A stretch of DNA of 64,000 bases from Diaphorobacter limosus (GCF_033100095.1 NZ_CP136921.1:32501-96500); one strand, 5' to 3'; positions 47,408-56,882 are shown, counted from the stretch's first letter. The notes: generated from the letters alone by a model not told the origin. Program-made: numbers and translations.

Positions 47408-48669
47408 CGCATCGCCCCCCTGTTGAAGAACAGCGGTTGGTACGGTCGCAAAACCAAGTCACGGTTCACGATGATCCGTACCGGCAGGCCCGGCCGCTCG
47501 GTCAAGGTCGGCTGAATGTTCATGTTGCGCCGGGTCATCTCCTGGCCGACCTGATTGATGCTGTCCTGCGCGCTGTCGCGCCCGGCGATCACGATGCGGT
47601 TGCCATCCTGCCGGTTCTCCGGCGCGGCCAGCTCGGCGCCCACGCCCAGCAGGGTCGTCAGCGCCGCACCCGCGAAGACGCGATCCCAATGCCAATCGAC
47701 ACCATCCTCCAGCCCGGCATAGCCGGCCGGATCGGTGCCCGCGAGGTTGTCGAGCTTCAGCGACGACGTGTCTGGCAGGATGATGCGGTTCCACACCACC
47801 TGCACGCGGCTTTGCCCGTAGCTCACCTGGCTGTTGTACTTGCCCAGGATGCGCGAGCCCTGCGGGATCAGCAGGAACTTGCCCGTGGCCGTGTCATAGA
47901 CCGGCTCCGTCACCGTGGCGATCACGTCGCCCGGCAAGTCCGACTTGATGCCCGTCACCAGTGCCCCGGCGATCACCGTTCCGGCCATGACCTGGTACGG
48001 CGAGGACGGCATTTGCAGATTGCCGGAATTACGGGTTTCCGTAGAACCGCCTTTCAGGAACGCCTCTTTCTGGTCTTGCCGGTTCTGCACGGCGGTCGGG
48101 TCGGCGGGCTGGGCCGCCGTCGAGGCCGGGCCAGCGGCCAGCGGGTCGAAGCCCGCCAAGCCTGATGCCGAGCCAGTCGCAGCGACTTGCGCCGTGCCTG
48201 GCGCTGCGCCCTTGCCGGGAGTGCCCGAGCGGAAGAACACCGAAGAAGCTGCGGCTGCTTCGGCCTCCTTGCGCTGTGCATCCTCCGGGTCGTGGCCCGG
48301 TGGCGCATACGTCGGCGCCATCGGTTGCTGCGACTTCACGATGGCTGGGCCAAGGTCGCCCGGCAGCGGCGGCCCCAGCTCCGGCACCTTCGGCAGCTTG
48401 GAGTAATCCGACGGCAGGCCGTCCAGCCCTTCGGACTTCGACATGCGATCCACGTTGTACAGCTCGGTCTGCTCGCCCGCACCGCGTCGATGCGGCTGCA
48501 ACGACCAGATCGTGGCCCCGAGCACGGCGACCGACAGGCCGCCGGTGAGCATGGCCAAGGTGCGCCGGTTCAGGCGCGTGACCGGGCGCGGCTGGGCGCG
48601 CAGCGCCACCGCCTCGGGCGCGACCTTGCCCGTTTGCGGCGCAAGGTCAGGGGAATCGTCCTGGCTCAT
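47404..48669 (-). CDS. trbI: conjugal transfer protein TrbI (VirB10-like)
   Basis: A 421-aa inner-to-outer-membrane scaffold of the mating-pair type IV secretion system. One membrane helix near the N-terminus (about 38-56, LAMLTGGLSVAVLGATIWSL), a Pro-rich periplasmic stretch, and the VirB10 C-terminal domain with YQVMAGTVIAGALVTGIKSDLPG and TGKFLLIPQGSRILGKYNSQVSYGQSRVQVVWNRIILP. Full-length. Start is 2 bases after the trbG stop. Confidence 0.93.
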   Translation of the reverse strand: MSQDDSPDLAPQTGKVAPEAVALRAQPRPVTRLNRRTLAMLTGGLSVAVLGATIWSLQPHRRGAGEQTELYNVDRMSKSEGLDGLPSDYSKLPKVPELGPPLPGDLGPAIVKSQQPMAPTYAPPGHDPEDAQRKEAEAAAASSVFFRSGTPGKGAAPGTAQVAATGSASGLAGFDPLAAGPASTAAQPADPTAVQNRQDQKEAFLKGGSTETRNSGNLQMPSSPYQVMAGTVIAGALVTGIKSDLPGDVIATVTEPVYDTATGKFLLIPQGSRILGKYNSQVSYGQSRVQVVWNRIILPDTSSLKLDNLAGTDPAGYAGLEDGVDWHWDRVFAGAALTTLLGVGAELAAPENRQDGNRIVIAGRDSAQDSINQVGQEMTRRNMNIQPTLTERPGLPVRIIVNRDLVLRPYQPLFFNRGAMR

Positions 48670-48671
48670 GG

Positions 48672-49676
48672 TCAGTTCCTCCGCGTGCCACCCGAGACAC
48701 CGTCTGTGCGCTCAATGCGCACCACGTCGCCCTTGTCGCCGCCCAGGCGCAATTCGGCCGCGCCGAACAGCCGATCCACGATGTAGTACGGCGAGCGGAA
48801 ACGGTAGTTCACCAGTTGTCCGTCACCCTGCGCGCCGATGACAAACAGCGGCGGCAGCTCGCCTTGTGCGATGCCGGCGGGGAACTGGATGTAGACCTTC
48901 TCGCCATCGTCGAAGGCGCGCAGCGGCTTCCACGGCGGATTGCTGCCGCTGACCGCGTAGCGGAAACGGATCTTCTCCAGCGACAGGCCGCTATCGACCG
49001 GCGCGGCGGCGCTGGCCGCCTGCGACTGGCGCTGCAGGGCCAGCATCTTGTCCTTCGGGTACTCCCAGGACACCGATGCCATCCATGTCTTCTCGGTCGA
49101 AGTCAGTTCCAGCAGGTACGTCCTGCGGCTGGTGGTGATGACCAGATTGGTCTTCAGGCCCGAGCGGATCGGCTTGACCATCACGTTGACGCGCAGCGCA
49201 TCGCCGCTGCCGCTCGATGTATCACCCACGATCCAGCGCACGGTATCGCCCGCCGCCACCGTCACCAGTTCCTCGCCTGGCTGGAGCGCGATCACGGTCA
49301 CGCGGCCCACGGCCGCGTAGACCTGGTACAGCGCGCCATCGGTGAAGGGCCAGACCTGAATCGCGTTGACATAGCCCTCGCGCGTAGGCGCAATGCGCGC
49401 TTCGGCATTGGCGCGCGAAACGCGCACGGTTTCATCGGCAGGTTCTGCGGCGGGCTTGGCATCCGGCACAGGCTTCATCTGCGCCGGCATCGGCAGCACC
49501 TGCGATACGGCTACTACCTCCACGGGCACAGGCGGCTCCGGCAGCGGCTGGGCCTGCACCGGCTCATCGAGCGAAATGGTCGGCGGCGGCTTGCCCTGCG
49601 TGGCGCAGCCAGAGAACAGCACCGTCGAAGCTAACAGCGCCACCGGCAAGGCAGATTTACAGAAAAGATCATTCAT
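48672..49676 (-). CDS. trbG: conjugal transfer protein TrbG (VirB9-like)
   Basis: A 334-aa protein with a lipoprotein-type signal (LLASTVLFSGC). The VirB9/CagX domain appears as RIAPTREGYVNAIQVWPFTDGALYQVYAAVGRVTVIALQPGEEL and a C-terminal TYIQFP-like stretch (DDGEKVYIQFPAGI). It forms the outer-membrane core complex with TrbI and TrbF. Overlaps trbF by 4 bases. Confidence 0.93.
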   Translation of the reverse strand: MNDLFCKSALPVALLASTVLFSGCATQGKPPPTISLDEPVQAQPLPEPPVPVEVVAVSQVLPMPAQMKPVPDAKPAAEPADETVRVSRANAEARIAPTREGYVNAIQVWPFTDGALYQVYAAVGRVTVIALQPGEELVTVAAGDTVRWIVGDTSSGSGDALRVNVMVKPIRSGLKTNLVITTSRRTYLLELTSTEKTWMASVSWEYPKDKMLALQRQSQAASAAAPVDSGLSLEKIRFRYAVSGSNPPWKPLRAFDDGEKVYIQFPAGIAQGELPPLFVIGAQGDGQLVNYRFRSPYYIVDRLFGAAELRLGGDKGDVVRIERTDGVSGGTRRN

Positions 49677-50377
49677 GGTTTTGCTCCTTCATTCGCTTCC
49701 AGTTCGCGGCTCCACGACAGGCCGTTGACGTAGATGCCCAGAGGGTTCTTGCGCAGGCGCTGCTCGGTGCGCGGGGCTTGCAGCACCGTGGAAATCACTG
49801 CGTTCCAGCGTTCAGTGCGATCCAGCACGCCATTGACGAAGCGCGTCTCCGTCCAGCGCACGTTGAAAGACGTGTCGCTGGCGCGGGTTACGCTGGTGAT
49901 CTGCACCGTCACCGACTCCTTGCCGATGCGCGCGAACGGATCGGTCACGCGGGCGTACTCGTTGAGCACCACGGCGCCCTTGTCGGTCGTGTAGTCGTAG
50001 GCATCGAGCCAGTTCTGCCGCACAACGATGGGATCGATGGACAGCGAGCGCACCAGGCCGATAAAGCGGCCGAGGTGGTAGGCGATCTGCGCATCGCTCG
50101 GCTTGTAGGGCGTGGCGGCTTCGCCGACAGCACGCACCTGGCCCGCGTTATCCACCTCGATGACATAAGGCGTGACAATGGACTGGGCCGAGCGCCAGAC
50201 CAGGCCGCCCGCCATCAACACCGCCAGCGTGAGGCAGCCAAAGGCCATGAAACGCCAGTTTCTGGCCTGCACGCGGGTCGAACCGATGCGCTCGTCCCAG
50301 ACTTGCGCCGCGGATTGGTACGGGGTGGCAGGCTGCGGCGTATCGGCGTAGCGCACCTGCGGTCGTTTGAATCGCAT
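49673..50377 (-). CDS. trbF: conjugal transfer protein TrbF (VirB8-like)
   Basis: A 234-aa bitopic protein: short cytoplasmic N-terminus, one helix at about 46-62 (FGCLTLAVLMAGGLVW), then the VirB8 NTF2-like periplasmic domain (PYVIEVDNAGQVRAVGEAATPYKPSDAQIAYHL ... LRKNPLGIYVNGLSWSREL). Full-length. Lies 30 bases after trbL. Confidence 0.93.
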   Translation of the reverse strand: MRFKRPQVRYADTPQPATPYQSAAQVWDERIGSTRVQARNWRFMAFGCLTLAVLMAGGLVWRSAQSIVTPYVIEVDNAGQVRAVGEAATPYKPSDAQIAYHLGRFIGLVRSLSIDPIVVRQNWLDAYDYTTDKGAVVLNEYARVTDPFARIGKESVTVQITSVTRASDTSFNVRWTETRFVNGVLDRTERWNAVISTVLQAPRTEQRLRKNPLGIYVNGLSWSRELEANEGAKP

Positions 50378-50407
50378 GGGGGTTCTCCTTGAGGATCAGG
50401 AATCGCT

Positions 50408-51775
50408 TCATTCATCTGGACTACGCAAGCTCGGCCCTTGTCCCGAGCCGCCGCCATCGCCCCCGCGCAGCGTGTGGGCGGCAGTGGTCGCGGCATGGGC
50501 GAGTTGCTGACGGCGATGCAGACGTTTGGCCCAGGCGGGTTGCTCGGTGGATGGGGATGAAGCGGTGGCATTGCTGGCGCCCTGCGCCTCGGCACCAGCC
50601 CCGGGTGCCGAGGCAGCTTCATCGGGCCGGAAGGCGGCAGCGACACGCTCCTTCATCGAGCGCGCCCCATAGGCCACCTTCTGCCCGGCCGCCTGCGCGC
50701 CGGTCTTGGCAACATTGCCTACACCAGCGGCGGCGCCCTTGAGGCCGCCGCCGGCGGATGCGGAGCTGGCCTGGAACGCCGACCGCGCGCTGCTGGCGGC
50801 TCCAGCGGCGACCCGCGCGCCGCTACCAGCCAGCCTGGCGGCTGCGGGCGCCATGCGTGCCCCGGCGGCTACCGCACCGCCGACGCCCGTGGCCGCAGCA
50901 CCCACGGCAACGGCAGCGCCGGCCGCACCCAGCGCGGCCCCGGCCATCGCGCCAGCGCCAAGCTGTGGCGCGCCCGACACCAGTCCGGTGGCAATGCCCG
51001 GCCCAAAGATGCCCAGGGCCAGCATGGACAGCGAGGCCAGCATGATGACCAGCGCCCGGTCGATGGAAGGTTCGGAGCCAGGCGGAATCCTGAATTCGGC
51101 GAACAGCCCCGAGCTGATGCCCACAATGACGGCCAACACCAGCACCTTGATGCCCGCCGACACCACATTGCCCAGTACCTTCTCGGCCAGGAACGCAGTC
51201 TTGTTCCACAGCGCAAACGGAACCAGCACGAACCCGGCCAGCGTGGTCAGCTTGAACTCGATCAGCGTGATGAAGAGCTGCACCGCCAGCACGAAGAAAC
51301 TGACGATGACCACCAGCCAAGCGAAGAACAGCACCACGATCATGTCGAGGTGGACGAACACCTCGGGGAAGCCTGCCAGATCACCGATCTGCTGAAGGAT
51401 GGGCGCTGCCGCATCCAGCCCTGTCTTTGCGAGCCACCCCGGTTGCAGGAAGCGACCCATGCTCAGGGTCGAACCGCTGGCCGTCAGTCCCAGCCCAGCA
51501 AACGACCGGAACACGATGCCCGCCAGGGTATTGAAGTTTCCGATGATGTAAGCGAAGGCGCCCACGTAGAGCACCTTGCGGATCAGCTTGGCCATGACGT
51601 CCTCACCCTGGCCGCTGGCATGACCCATGGCCCAGAACAAGCCCACCAGCGTCATGTCAATGACGATCAGCGTCGCCGTGAGGAAAGCCACCTCCCCCTG
51701 CAGCAGACCGAAACCCGAGTCGATGTAGCGCGAGAACGTGTCGAGAAATCGGTCGATGACCGTCACGTCATTCAT
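50408..51775 (-). CDS. trbL: conjugal transfer protein TrbL (VirB6-like)
   Basis: A 455-aa polytopic protein with six or so membrane helices in the first 290 residues (GEVAFLTATLIVIDMTLVGLFWAMGH, MIVVLFFAWLVVIVSFFVLAV, LFITLIEFKLTTLAGFVLVPFALW), followed by an Ala/Gly-rich, disordered C-terminal tail. Typical TrbL of Tn4371-like elements. It follows the trbB-trbJ fusion by 11 bases. Confidence 0.92.
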   Translation of the reverse strand: MNDVTVIDRFLDTFSRYIDSGFGLLQGEVAFLTATLIVIDMTLVGLFWAMGHASGQGEDVMAKLIRKVLYVGAFAYIIGNFNTLAGIVFRSFAGLGLTASGSTLSMGRFLQPGWLAKTGLDAAAPILQQIGDLAGFPEVFVHLDMIVVLFFAWLVVIVSFFVLAVQLFITLIEFKLTTLAGFVLVPFALWNKTAFLAEKVLGNVVSAGIKVLVLAVIVGISSGLFAEFRIPPGSEPSIDRALVIMLASLSMLALGIFGPGIATGLVSGAPQLGAGAMAGAALGAAGAAVAVGAAATGVGGAVAAGARMAPAAARLAGSGARVAAGAASSARSAFQASSASAGGGLKGAAAGVGNVAKTGAQAAGQKVAYGARSMKERVAAAFRPDEAASAPGAGAEAQGASNATASSPSTEQPAWAKRLHRRQQLAHAATTAAHTLRGGDGGGSGQGPSLRSPDE

Positions 51776-51786
51776 GACCCGGCTCG

Positions 51787-52983
51787 TCAGTTGCCGTAGA
51801 AGTTGACGGTCTGCGGCGTGTACGGCGTGCCCGTGCCAAGAAAACGTCGCCGCACCTCACGCCCGCGTTCCGCAGCCGCCGCCTGCCGCGCCAGTTCCAG
51901 CGAGGCCGCCCGGTCCTGCGTGATCTGCAACCGTTGTGTCTGGATCGACTGCTTGGCCTGCAAGGCCAGCAGCTGGTTCATGGCCTGCATCGCTTGCAGC
52001 GCGCCCTCGGCCGACTGGCTCTTACCCACGAGGTCAGCCAGCACGCTTTCGTCGTCACTCAGGTTCTGCGACGCCTGAGCCTGCATCTGCATGGTGGTTC
52101 GCAGACCATTGAGCGTGTTCTTCCAACGCTCCTGCGCATCGAGGTACATCTGATTGCCGCTCACCGTGGCGGCGTACTGCTCGGGATACAGGCGCTTGAA
52201 CTCCTTGTCCAGATTCGCCACGTCGTAAGCCAGCCCCTTGGCCTGCTCGATCAGCCGCTGGGTCAGCGCCAGATTACTGCGCAGGCGGCTCACTACGCTG
52301 AACGGCAGGCTGGCCAGGTTGGAGGAGCGCACCAGCTCCTGCATGGACACGACGCCCCGGCGCGTGCGCAGTGGCACATGGTCGCGGGCCGCGCACTGCA
52401 ACTCCACCGTGTCTTCGAGCACCAGCACGCGGTCGCCCGTGGCGGCAATCTCCGCCAGCAGCGCATTGACGAGCGTGGTCTTGCCACTGCTTGTCGCGCC
52501 GGCAATCAGGATGTTCTGGCGCTCGCGCACGGCCCGCACCTGAAAGCCCGCCTGTTCAGCCGTCATCATGCCGTCTTCGATGTAGCGCGAGAGTGGGATC
52601 ACGCCCACGGCGCGCTTGCGCAAGGCGAAGGCCGGCCCCGGAGCGGCAGGCGGCAAGATGCCCTCGAAGCGTTCGCCGGTTTCTGGCAATTCAGCGGACA
52701 ACAGTGGTTGCCCGCGATGCACCTCTGCGCCGACGTGGGCGGCCACAAGACGGATGATTCGCTCGCCGTCCGCTTCGGACAGTTCCACGCCCATCGGCGC
52801 ACGGCCCGAGGAAAGCCGATCCACCCAAAGGGTGCGATCGGGATTCAGCATCACCTCCACCACGTCCGGGTCTTCAAGTGCAGCGGCGATCAGCGGCCCC
52901 ATCGCCGTGCGCAGCATCTGGATGCGGCGGTTGAGCGAGGTGGCGGTCATGGACTGCCCTTCAATGGGAATGCGGGCGCTCAT
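51787..52983 (-). CDS. TrbB-TrbJ chimera (in-frame deletion fusion)
   Basis: A 398-aa frame. Residues 1 to about 219 are the N-terminal half of the transfer ATPase TrbB (MLNPDRTLWVDRLSSGRAPMG, Walker A AGATSSGKTT at 161-170, LVLEDTVELQC). At SMQELVRS (213-220) the sequence switches to the C-terminal part of TrbJ: NLASLPFSVVSRLRSNLALTQ, KGLAYDVANLDKEFKRLYPEQYAATVSG ... RRRFLGTGTPYTPQTVNFYG. Walker B and the His box of TrbB and the signal peptide of TrbJ are absent, as are trbC, trbD and trbE, which lie between them in Tn4371-like elements. The junction is near 52317-52326. Neither activity is expected. Confidence 0.87.
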   Translation of the reverse strand: MSARIPIEGQSMTATSLNRRIQMLRTAMGPLIAAALEDPDVVEVMLNPDRTLWVDRLSSGRAPMGVELSEADGERIIRLVAAHVGAEVHRGQPLLSAELPETGERFEGILPPAAPGPAFALRKRAVGVIPLSRYIEDGMMTAEQAGFQVRAVRERQNILIAGATSSGKTTLVNALLAEIAATGDRVLVLEDTVELQCAARDHVPLRTRRGVVSMQELVRSSNLASLPFSVVSRLRSNLALTQRLIEQAKGLAYDVANLDKEFKRLYPEQYAATVSGNQMYLDAQERWKNTLNGLRTTMQMQAQASQNLSDDESVLADLVGKSQSAEGALQAMQAMNQLLALQAKQSIQTQRLQITQDRAASLELARQAAAAERGREVRRRFLGTGTPYTPQTVNFYGN

Positions 52984-53456
52984 GACGCACGCTCCCGCGC
53001 CTGCGCAACCGCCGCCGCGTCCTCCATCCGCATCCCGAACTCGTGAACTTGGGGGTGCAGCTCCTCCACCACGTCGCGCACCAGGCTGCGCCCGCGCAGC
53101 AGGTGGCGACCCAACTGCTCCACGAACTGCTCGAACCGCGCCTTGCCCTGGGCGCGGGCGGCCTCTTGATGCGCCTCGGGAACCGGCGTGCTCACGGTCA
53201 GGTAGTAGCGGATGAACAGCGCCAGCGTTTCGATCTGGATGTTCTGGTCGCGCTCCAGGCGCTCAGCCTGGCGCGAGAGACGATCCAGCCGCTTGGCAAT
53301 CGCCGCCTCGCGCTGGTCGGCGGCATCGGGCGACAGCCACGATGCGAGTGCCGCTGCGACGATGGACGACTTGGACACGCCTTTCTTGGCGGCCAGTTCG
53401 TCCAGACGCCTGGCGTGCTCAGGTTGAATAAAAAGATTCAGGCGGTGCTGGCTCAT
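52980..53456 (-). CDS. CopG-type ribbon-helix-helix protein
   Basis: A 158-aa protein whose N-terminus (HRLNLFIQPEHARRLDELAAKKGVSKSSIVAAALASWLS) is a CopG ribbon-helix-helix DNA-binding domain; the rest is helical and charged. It occupies the place between traG and trbB where Tn4371-like elements carry a copG gene. Overlaps traG (53453-53456) and the trbB-trbJ chimera (52980-52983) by 4 bases each, so it may set expression of the trb operon. Confidence 0.82.
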   Translation of the reverse strand: MSQHRLNLFIQPEHARRLDELAAKKGVSKSSIVAAALASWLSPDAADQREAAIAKRLDRLSRQAERLERDQNIQIETLALFIRYYLTVSTPVPEAHQEAARAQGKARFEQFVEQLGRHLLRGRSLVRDVVEELHPQVHEFGMRMEDAAAVAQARERAS

Positions 53457-55450
53457 AGCTCGATTCCGTCGTTGGGGTCGAGGGAAGCCAGCCGGGCCGT
53501 GCGCTGCATGGCCGGATCAAGCTGGCGAGGAAGGGGAAGTAGTAGGTCGTCGTCGTCGAGCAGCGCGAGGTCGGTGGAGGGAGCGGCCAGCCCGGGGTCG
53601 TAGGCGACGGCCTCAGTTAGCTCGGGCTGACGGCGTGGGCCGCCGTCGGATGCGGCAGCGAAGCCTTCGGCGGCATCGGCAACAGGTGCGACCGGCACGG
53701 CGGGAAGCGCCAGCCCGCTCCAGTCGTCGAGCCGCGAGGGAGGCACGTCGGCGTAGTGCCCATCCGCAAGCGAAGGCGGCGGCAACACGCGACACTTGAA
53801 ATTGGCGTCCGTGTAGTAGCGCAGCTTCTTGGCCTTGATCGGTGGCAGGCTGGACACCATCACCACCGATTCATCCGGCGGAAGCTGCATCACTTCGCCC
53901 GGCGTCAGCAGCGGACGGGCCGTTTCCTGGCGCGACACCATGAGGTGCCCCAGCCACGGCGCCAGTCGGTGGCCCGCGTAGTTGCGCTGCGCGCGCAGTT
54001 CGGTCGCGGTGCCCAGCGTCTCGGAAATCCGTTTGGCGGTGCGTTCGTCGTTGGTGGCGAACGTCACCCGGACATGGCAGTTGTCGAGGATGGAGTGGTT
54101 CTGGCCGTAGGCCTTGTCGATCTGGTTGAGCGACTGCGCGATGAGGAAGCTGCGGATGCCGTAGCCGGCCATGAAGGCCAGCGCCGTCTCGAAGAAGTCC
54201 AGACGTCCGAGTGCCGGGAACTCGTCGAGCATCAGCAGCAGCTTGTGGCGGCGTTTGATGCCGTCGGAGCCGTCGAGCGATTCGGTGAGGCGCCGCCCGA
54301 TCTGGTTGAGGATCAGGCGAATGAGCGGCTTTGTCCGCGAGATGTCCGAAGGCGGCACCACGAGATACAGCGATACGGGGGATTCGGCCGCGATCAGGTC
54401 GGCGATGCGCCAGTCGCAGCACGAAGTGACTTCCGCCACCGTGGGGTCGCGGTACAGGCCGAGGAACGACATGGCCGTGGACAGCACGCCGGAACGCTCG
54501 TTGTCGCTCTTGTTGAGCACTTCGCGCGCCGCCGAGGCCACCACCGGATGCGGCCCATCGCCCAGGTGGTGTGTGGTCATCATGCGGTGCAGGGTCAGCT
54601 CGAAGGGACTGGCCGGATCGGACAGGAAGTTCGCCACGCCGCGCAGCGTCTTGTCTTCGCCCGCGTAGAGCACGTGCAGGATGGCCCCGACCAGCAGCGC
54701 GTGCGAGGTCTTTTCCCAGTGGTTGCGCTTCTCCAGCGCGCCCTCGGGATCGACCAGGATGTCCGCGATGTTCTGCACATCGCGCACTTCATGCGCGCCG
54801 CGCCGCACCTCCAGCAGCGGGTTGTAGGCGGCCGACCGGCTGTCTGTGGGGTTGAACAGCAGGCAGTGCGAGAAACGCGAGCGCCAGCCGGCGGTGATGC
54901 TCCAGTTCTCGCCCTTGATGTCGTGGATGACGGCGGACGCGGGCCAGGACAGAAGCGTCGGCACAACCAGACCGACGCCTTTGCCGCTGCGCGTGGGCGC
55001 AAAGGTCAGGACGTGTTCCGGGCCTTCATGGCGCAGATACTGGCGATCGTGCTGGCCAAGGAACACGCCGGTCGACTGCGTGAGGCCGGCCTTGCGAACG
55101 TCTTGCGCACTCGCCCAGCGGGCCGATCCGTAGGTCGTGACCAAACGCGACTGCCGCGAGCGCCAGATCGACATGCCGATGGCGACCACCACCCCCAGCA
55201 AGCCGCTGCCACCCGCGATGGCGCCGCCCGTGTCAAAGACGCGCGGCGCGTAGGCGTCGAAGAGGAACCACCACTCGAACAACCGCCAAGGGTGATAGAC
55301 CGGCGTGCTGAAGAAATCGAACCAAGGCGAGCCAAGGCGTAGCTGATAGCCCAGGGCCGCTGCCGTCCATTGTGTGGCTGCCCACACGCCAGCGATCACG
55401 ATGCCGAACACGACGGCGATCTGACCGAACAGCACATTCGTCCCTTGCAT
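53453..55450 (-). CDS. traG: type IV coupling protein TraG (VirD4-like)
   Basis: A 665-aa ATPase that links the relaxosome to the transfer channel. Two N-terminal membrane helices (about 6-26 and 75-100, around the linker YQLRLGSPWFDFFSTPVYHPWRLFEWW), Walker A APTRSGKGVGLVVP, Walker B KLLLMLDEFPALGRLDFF, and SFLIAQSLNQIDKAYG. The start at 55450 (MQGTNVLFGQ) follows the usual Tn4371 protein; an upstream in-frame ATG adds 14 residues. Looks intact, but the relaxase gene is not in the window. Confidence 0.93.
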   Translation of the reverse strand: MQGTNVLFGQIAVVFGIVIAGVWAATQWTAAALGYQLRLGSPWFDFFSTPVYHPWRLFEWWFLFDAYAPRVFDTGGAIAGGSGLLGVVVAIGMSIWRSRQSRLVTTYGSARWASAQDVRKAGLTQSTGVFLGQHDRQYLRHEGPEHVLTFAPTRSGKGVGLVVPTLLSWPASAVIHDIKGENWSITAGWRSRFSHCLLFNPTDSRSAAYNPLLEVRRGAHEVRDVQNIADILVDPEGALEKRNHWEKTSHALLVGAILHVLYAGEDKTLRGVANFLSDPASPFELTLHRMMTTHHLGDGPHPVVASAAREVLNKSDNERSGVLSTAMSFLGLYRDPTVAEVTSCCDWRIADLIAAESPVSLYLVVPPSDISRTKPLIRLILNQIGRRLTESLDGSDGIKRRHKLLLMLDEFPALGRLDFFETALAFMAGYGIRSFLIAQSLNQIDKAYGQNHSILDNCHVRVTFATNDERTAKRISETLGTATELRAQRNYAGHRLAPWLGHLMVSRQETARPLLTPGEVMQLPPDESVVMVSSLPPIKAKKLRYYTDANFKCRVLPPPSLADGHYADVPPSRLDDWSGLALPAVPVAPVADAAEGFAAASDGGPRRQPELTEAVAYDPGLAAPSTDLALLDDDDLLLPLPRQLDPAMQRTARLASLDPNDGIEL

Positions 55451-55673
55451 GCCCCTGCCTCCATTTACGACACAACGACGTGCCGCAGGCATCAGGATCA
55501 GTGCCGCAGGGAGTGCCGGTCAAAGACTGTTATCGTGAGAACGGTCGAGAAAAAAGCAAGAATTCGCGCCGGGGCGCAGCACGTAAAACCGCCGCAAGCG
55601 CGGGCGCATTGCGGCGTGTCAAGCAAAAAGCGAATGGTGCGTGGCCCACCGGTCACGATCGGCAATTGGGCAG

Positions 55674-55934
55674 TTAGAACTTGGGTGGTTCTTTCGGCGG
55701 TGTGTAGGGTACGTTGCCATTCCCGTAGAAGCGTTTTCGCGTCGCCTCCGAGACACGATTGCACAGCTCATCACCCATCTTGGCCCTCTCCAGCCTGCAC
55801 TGCTCGCGCAGCGTCTTGAGGCGCTCTGGATTGGCAGCCAGCGATTCCACAGTTTCCATCGCGGCTGACTCGGGTTTACCGCAGGCGACAAGAACAATGG
55901 CGGCGAATGCCGCAAGCATCACTGAATCACGCAT
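55674..55934 (-). CDS. EexN-family entry-exclusion lipoprotein
   Basis: An 86-aa lipoprotein with lipobox IVLVAC-G (Cys near 18) and the family pattern ESLAANPERLKTLREQCRLERAKMGDELCNRVSEATRKRFYG with two conserved cysteines. EexN proteins in the outer part of the inner membrane reduce redundant conjugation. The ATG at 55934 has GGAGG 7 bases upstream and overlaps the traR stop as TGATG, so traR and eexN are coupled. Confidence 0.8.
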   Translation of the reverse strand: MRDSVMLAAFAAIVLVACGKPESAAMETVESLAANPERLKTLREQCRLERAKMGDELCNRVSEATRKRFYGNGNVPYTPPKEPPKF

Positions 55935-56857
55935 CACACACCTCCCCGAATGGTGGCCGCATCACCGCCTGTCGAGCCGATAAGCTGAAACCGCTCGATG
56001 AAGCGCGCCAGCACCTGAGTCGGTTCAGTATCCCGACGCAGCAGGTAAGTAGTCAACATCGGTGGCCTGCCTGCCAAGGGGCGGGCCACCACGTTCAGTT
56101 CGCGGCTGGATGCAATGTGCGCAGCGCCTGCCAGCCCCAGGGCCAGCCCAGCGGAAACCAGCGTCATCATGACCTCGAACGTCGCCACCCGTTGCGCGAT
56201 CAGCGGCTCCTGCGCTGTCTGCTGGCGCAGGAAGCGATCCACCTGGCGCGCGTGCCCTTCGCAGCTTGCCGGATCACCCAATGCCAATGGGTAGCGCAGA
56301 ACCTCATCCAAAGGGATACGTTTGAAGGCCAATACGGGGTGGCGTGCCGGCACCGCCACCATCAGCTGATCGTCCCAGGCTGGTTCTACAAGGATGCCAT
56401 CGCCCGCATCCTCGGCCATCGAGAATCCGGCGTCGTACAGGTCGTCATGCAACCCCTTGATCTGCTGGGCCAAAGGCACCTCGAACAGCCGGATTTCCAC
56501 CTCCGGGTCTTCTTCGCGGCTGCGCGCGAGCAAGGCCGGAAGACGTGAAGGAGTGATGCCGTCGGACAAGGCGATACGTAACTGACCGTCGAACCCGTTG
56601 GCTGCGGCTTGCACACTGTCGCGCGCCTGCTCCAAAGCGGTGAAGACACGCTGCACATGCTCCAGGAACAACCTTCCAGCGCGAGTCAGCCGAGTGCTGC
56701 GCGTAGTGCGGGCGAACAGCATCACGCCCAGTTCTTCTTCCAGCTCCTTGATTGCGCGCGACAACGGTGATTGCTCGATATGCAATTTCTCGGCCGCGCG
56801 AGCAAAGTGAAGTTCCTCTGCGACTGCGATAAAGCAGCGAAGGTGGCGTAATTACAT
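55934..56857 (-). pseudogene. traR: LysR-type regulator TraR with a stop at codon 2
   Basis: A full-length LysR frame of 308 codons from ATG 56857, but codon 2 is TAA (56854-56852): ATG-TAA-TTACGCCACCTTCGC. The rest is normal: LRHLRCFIAVAEELHFARAAEKLHIEQSPLSRAIKELEEELG is the helix-turn-helix, followed by a complete effector-binding domain. The only in-frame alternative is TTG at 56785, inside the recognition region. Gene order traR-traG-copG-trb identifies it as the regulator of Tn4371-like transfer genes. Probably inactive, unless restarted at a non-standard codon. Confidence 0.8.
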
Positions 56858-56882
56858 GAATCAATCCTGCTGGTATTTCAAG

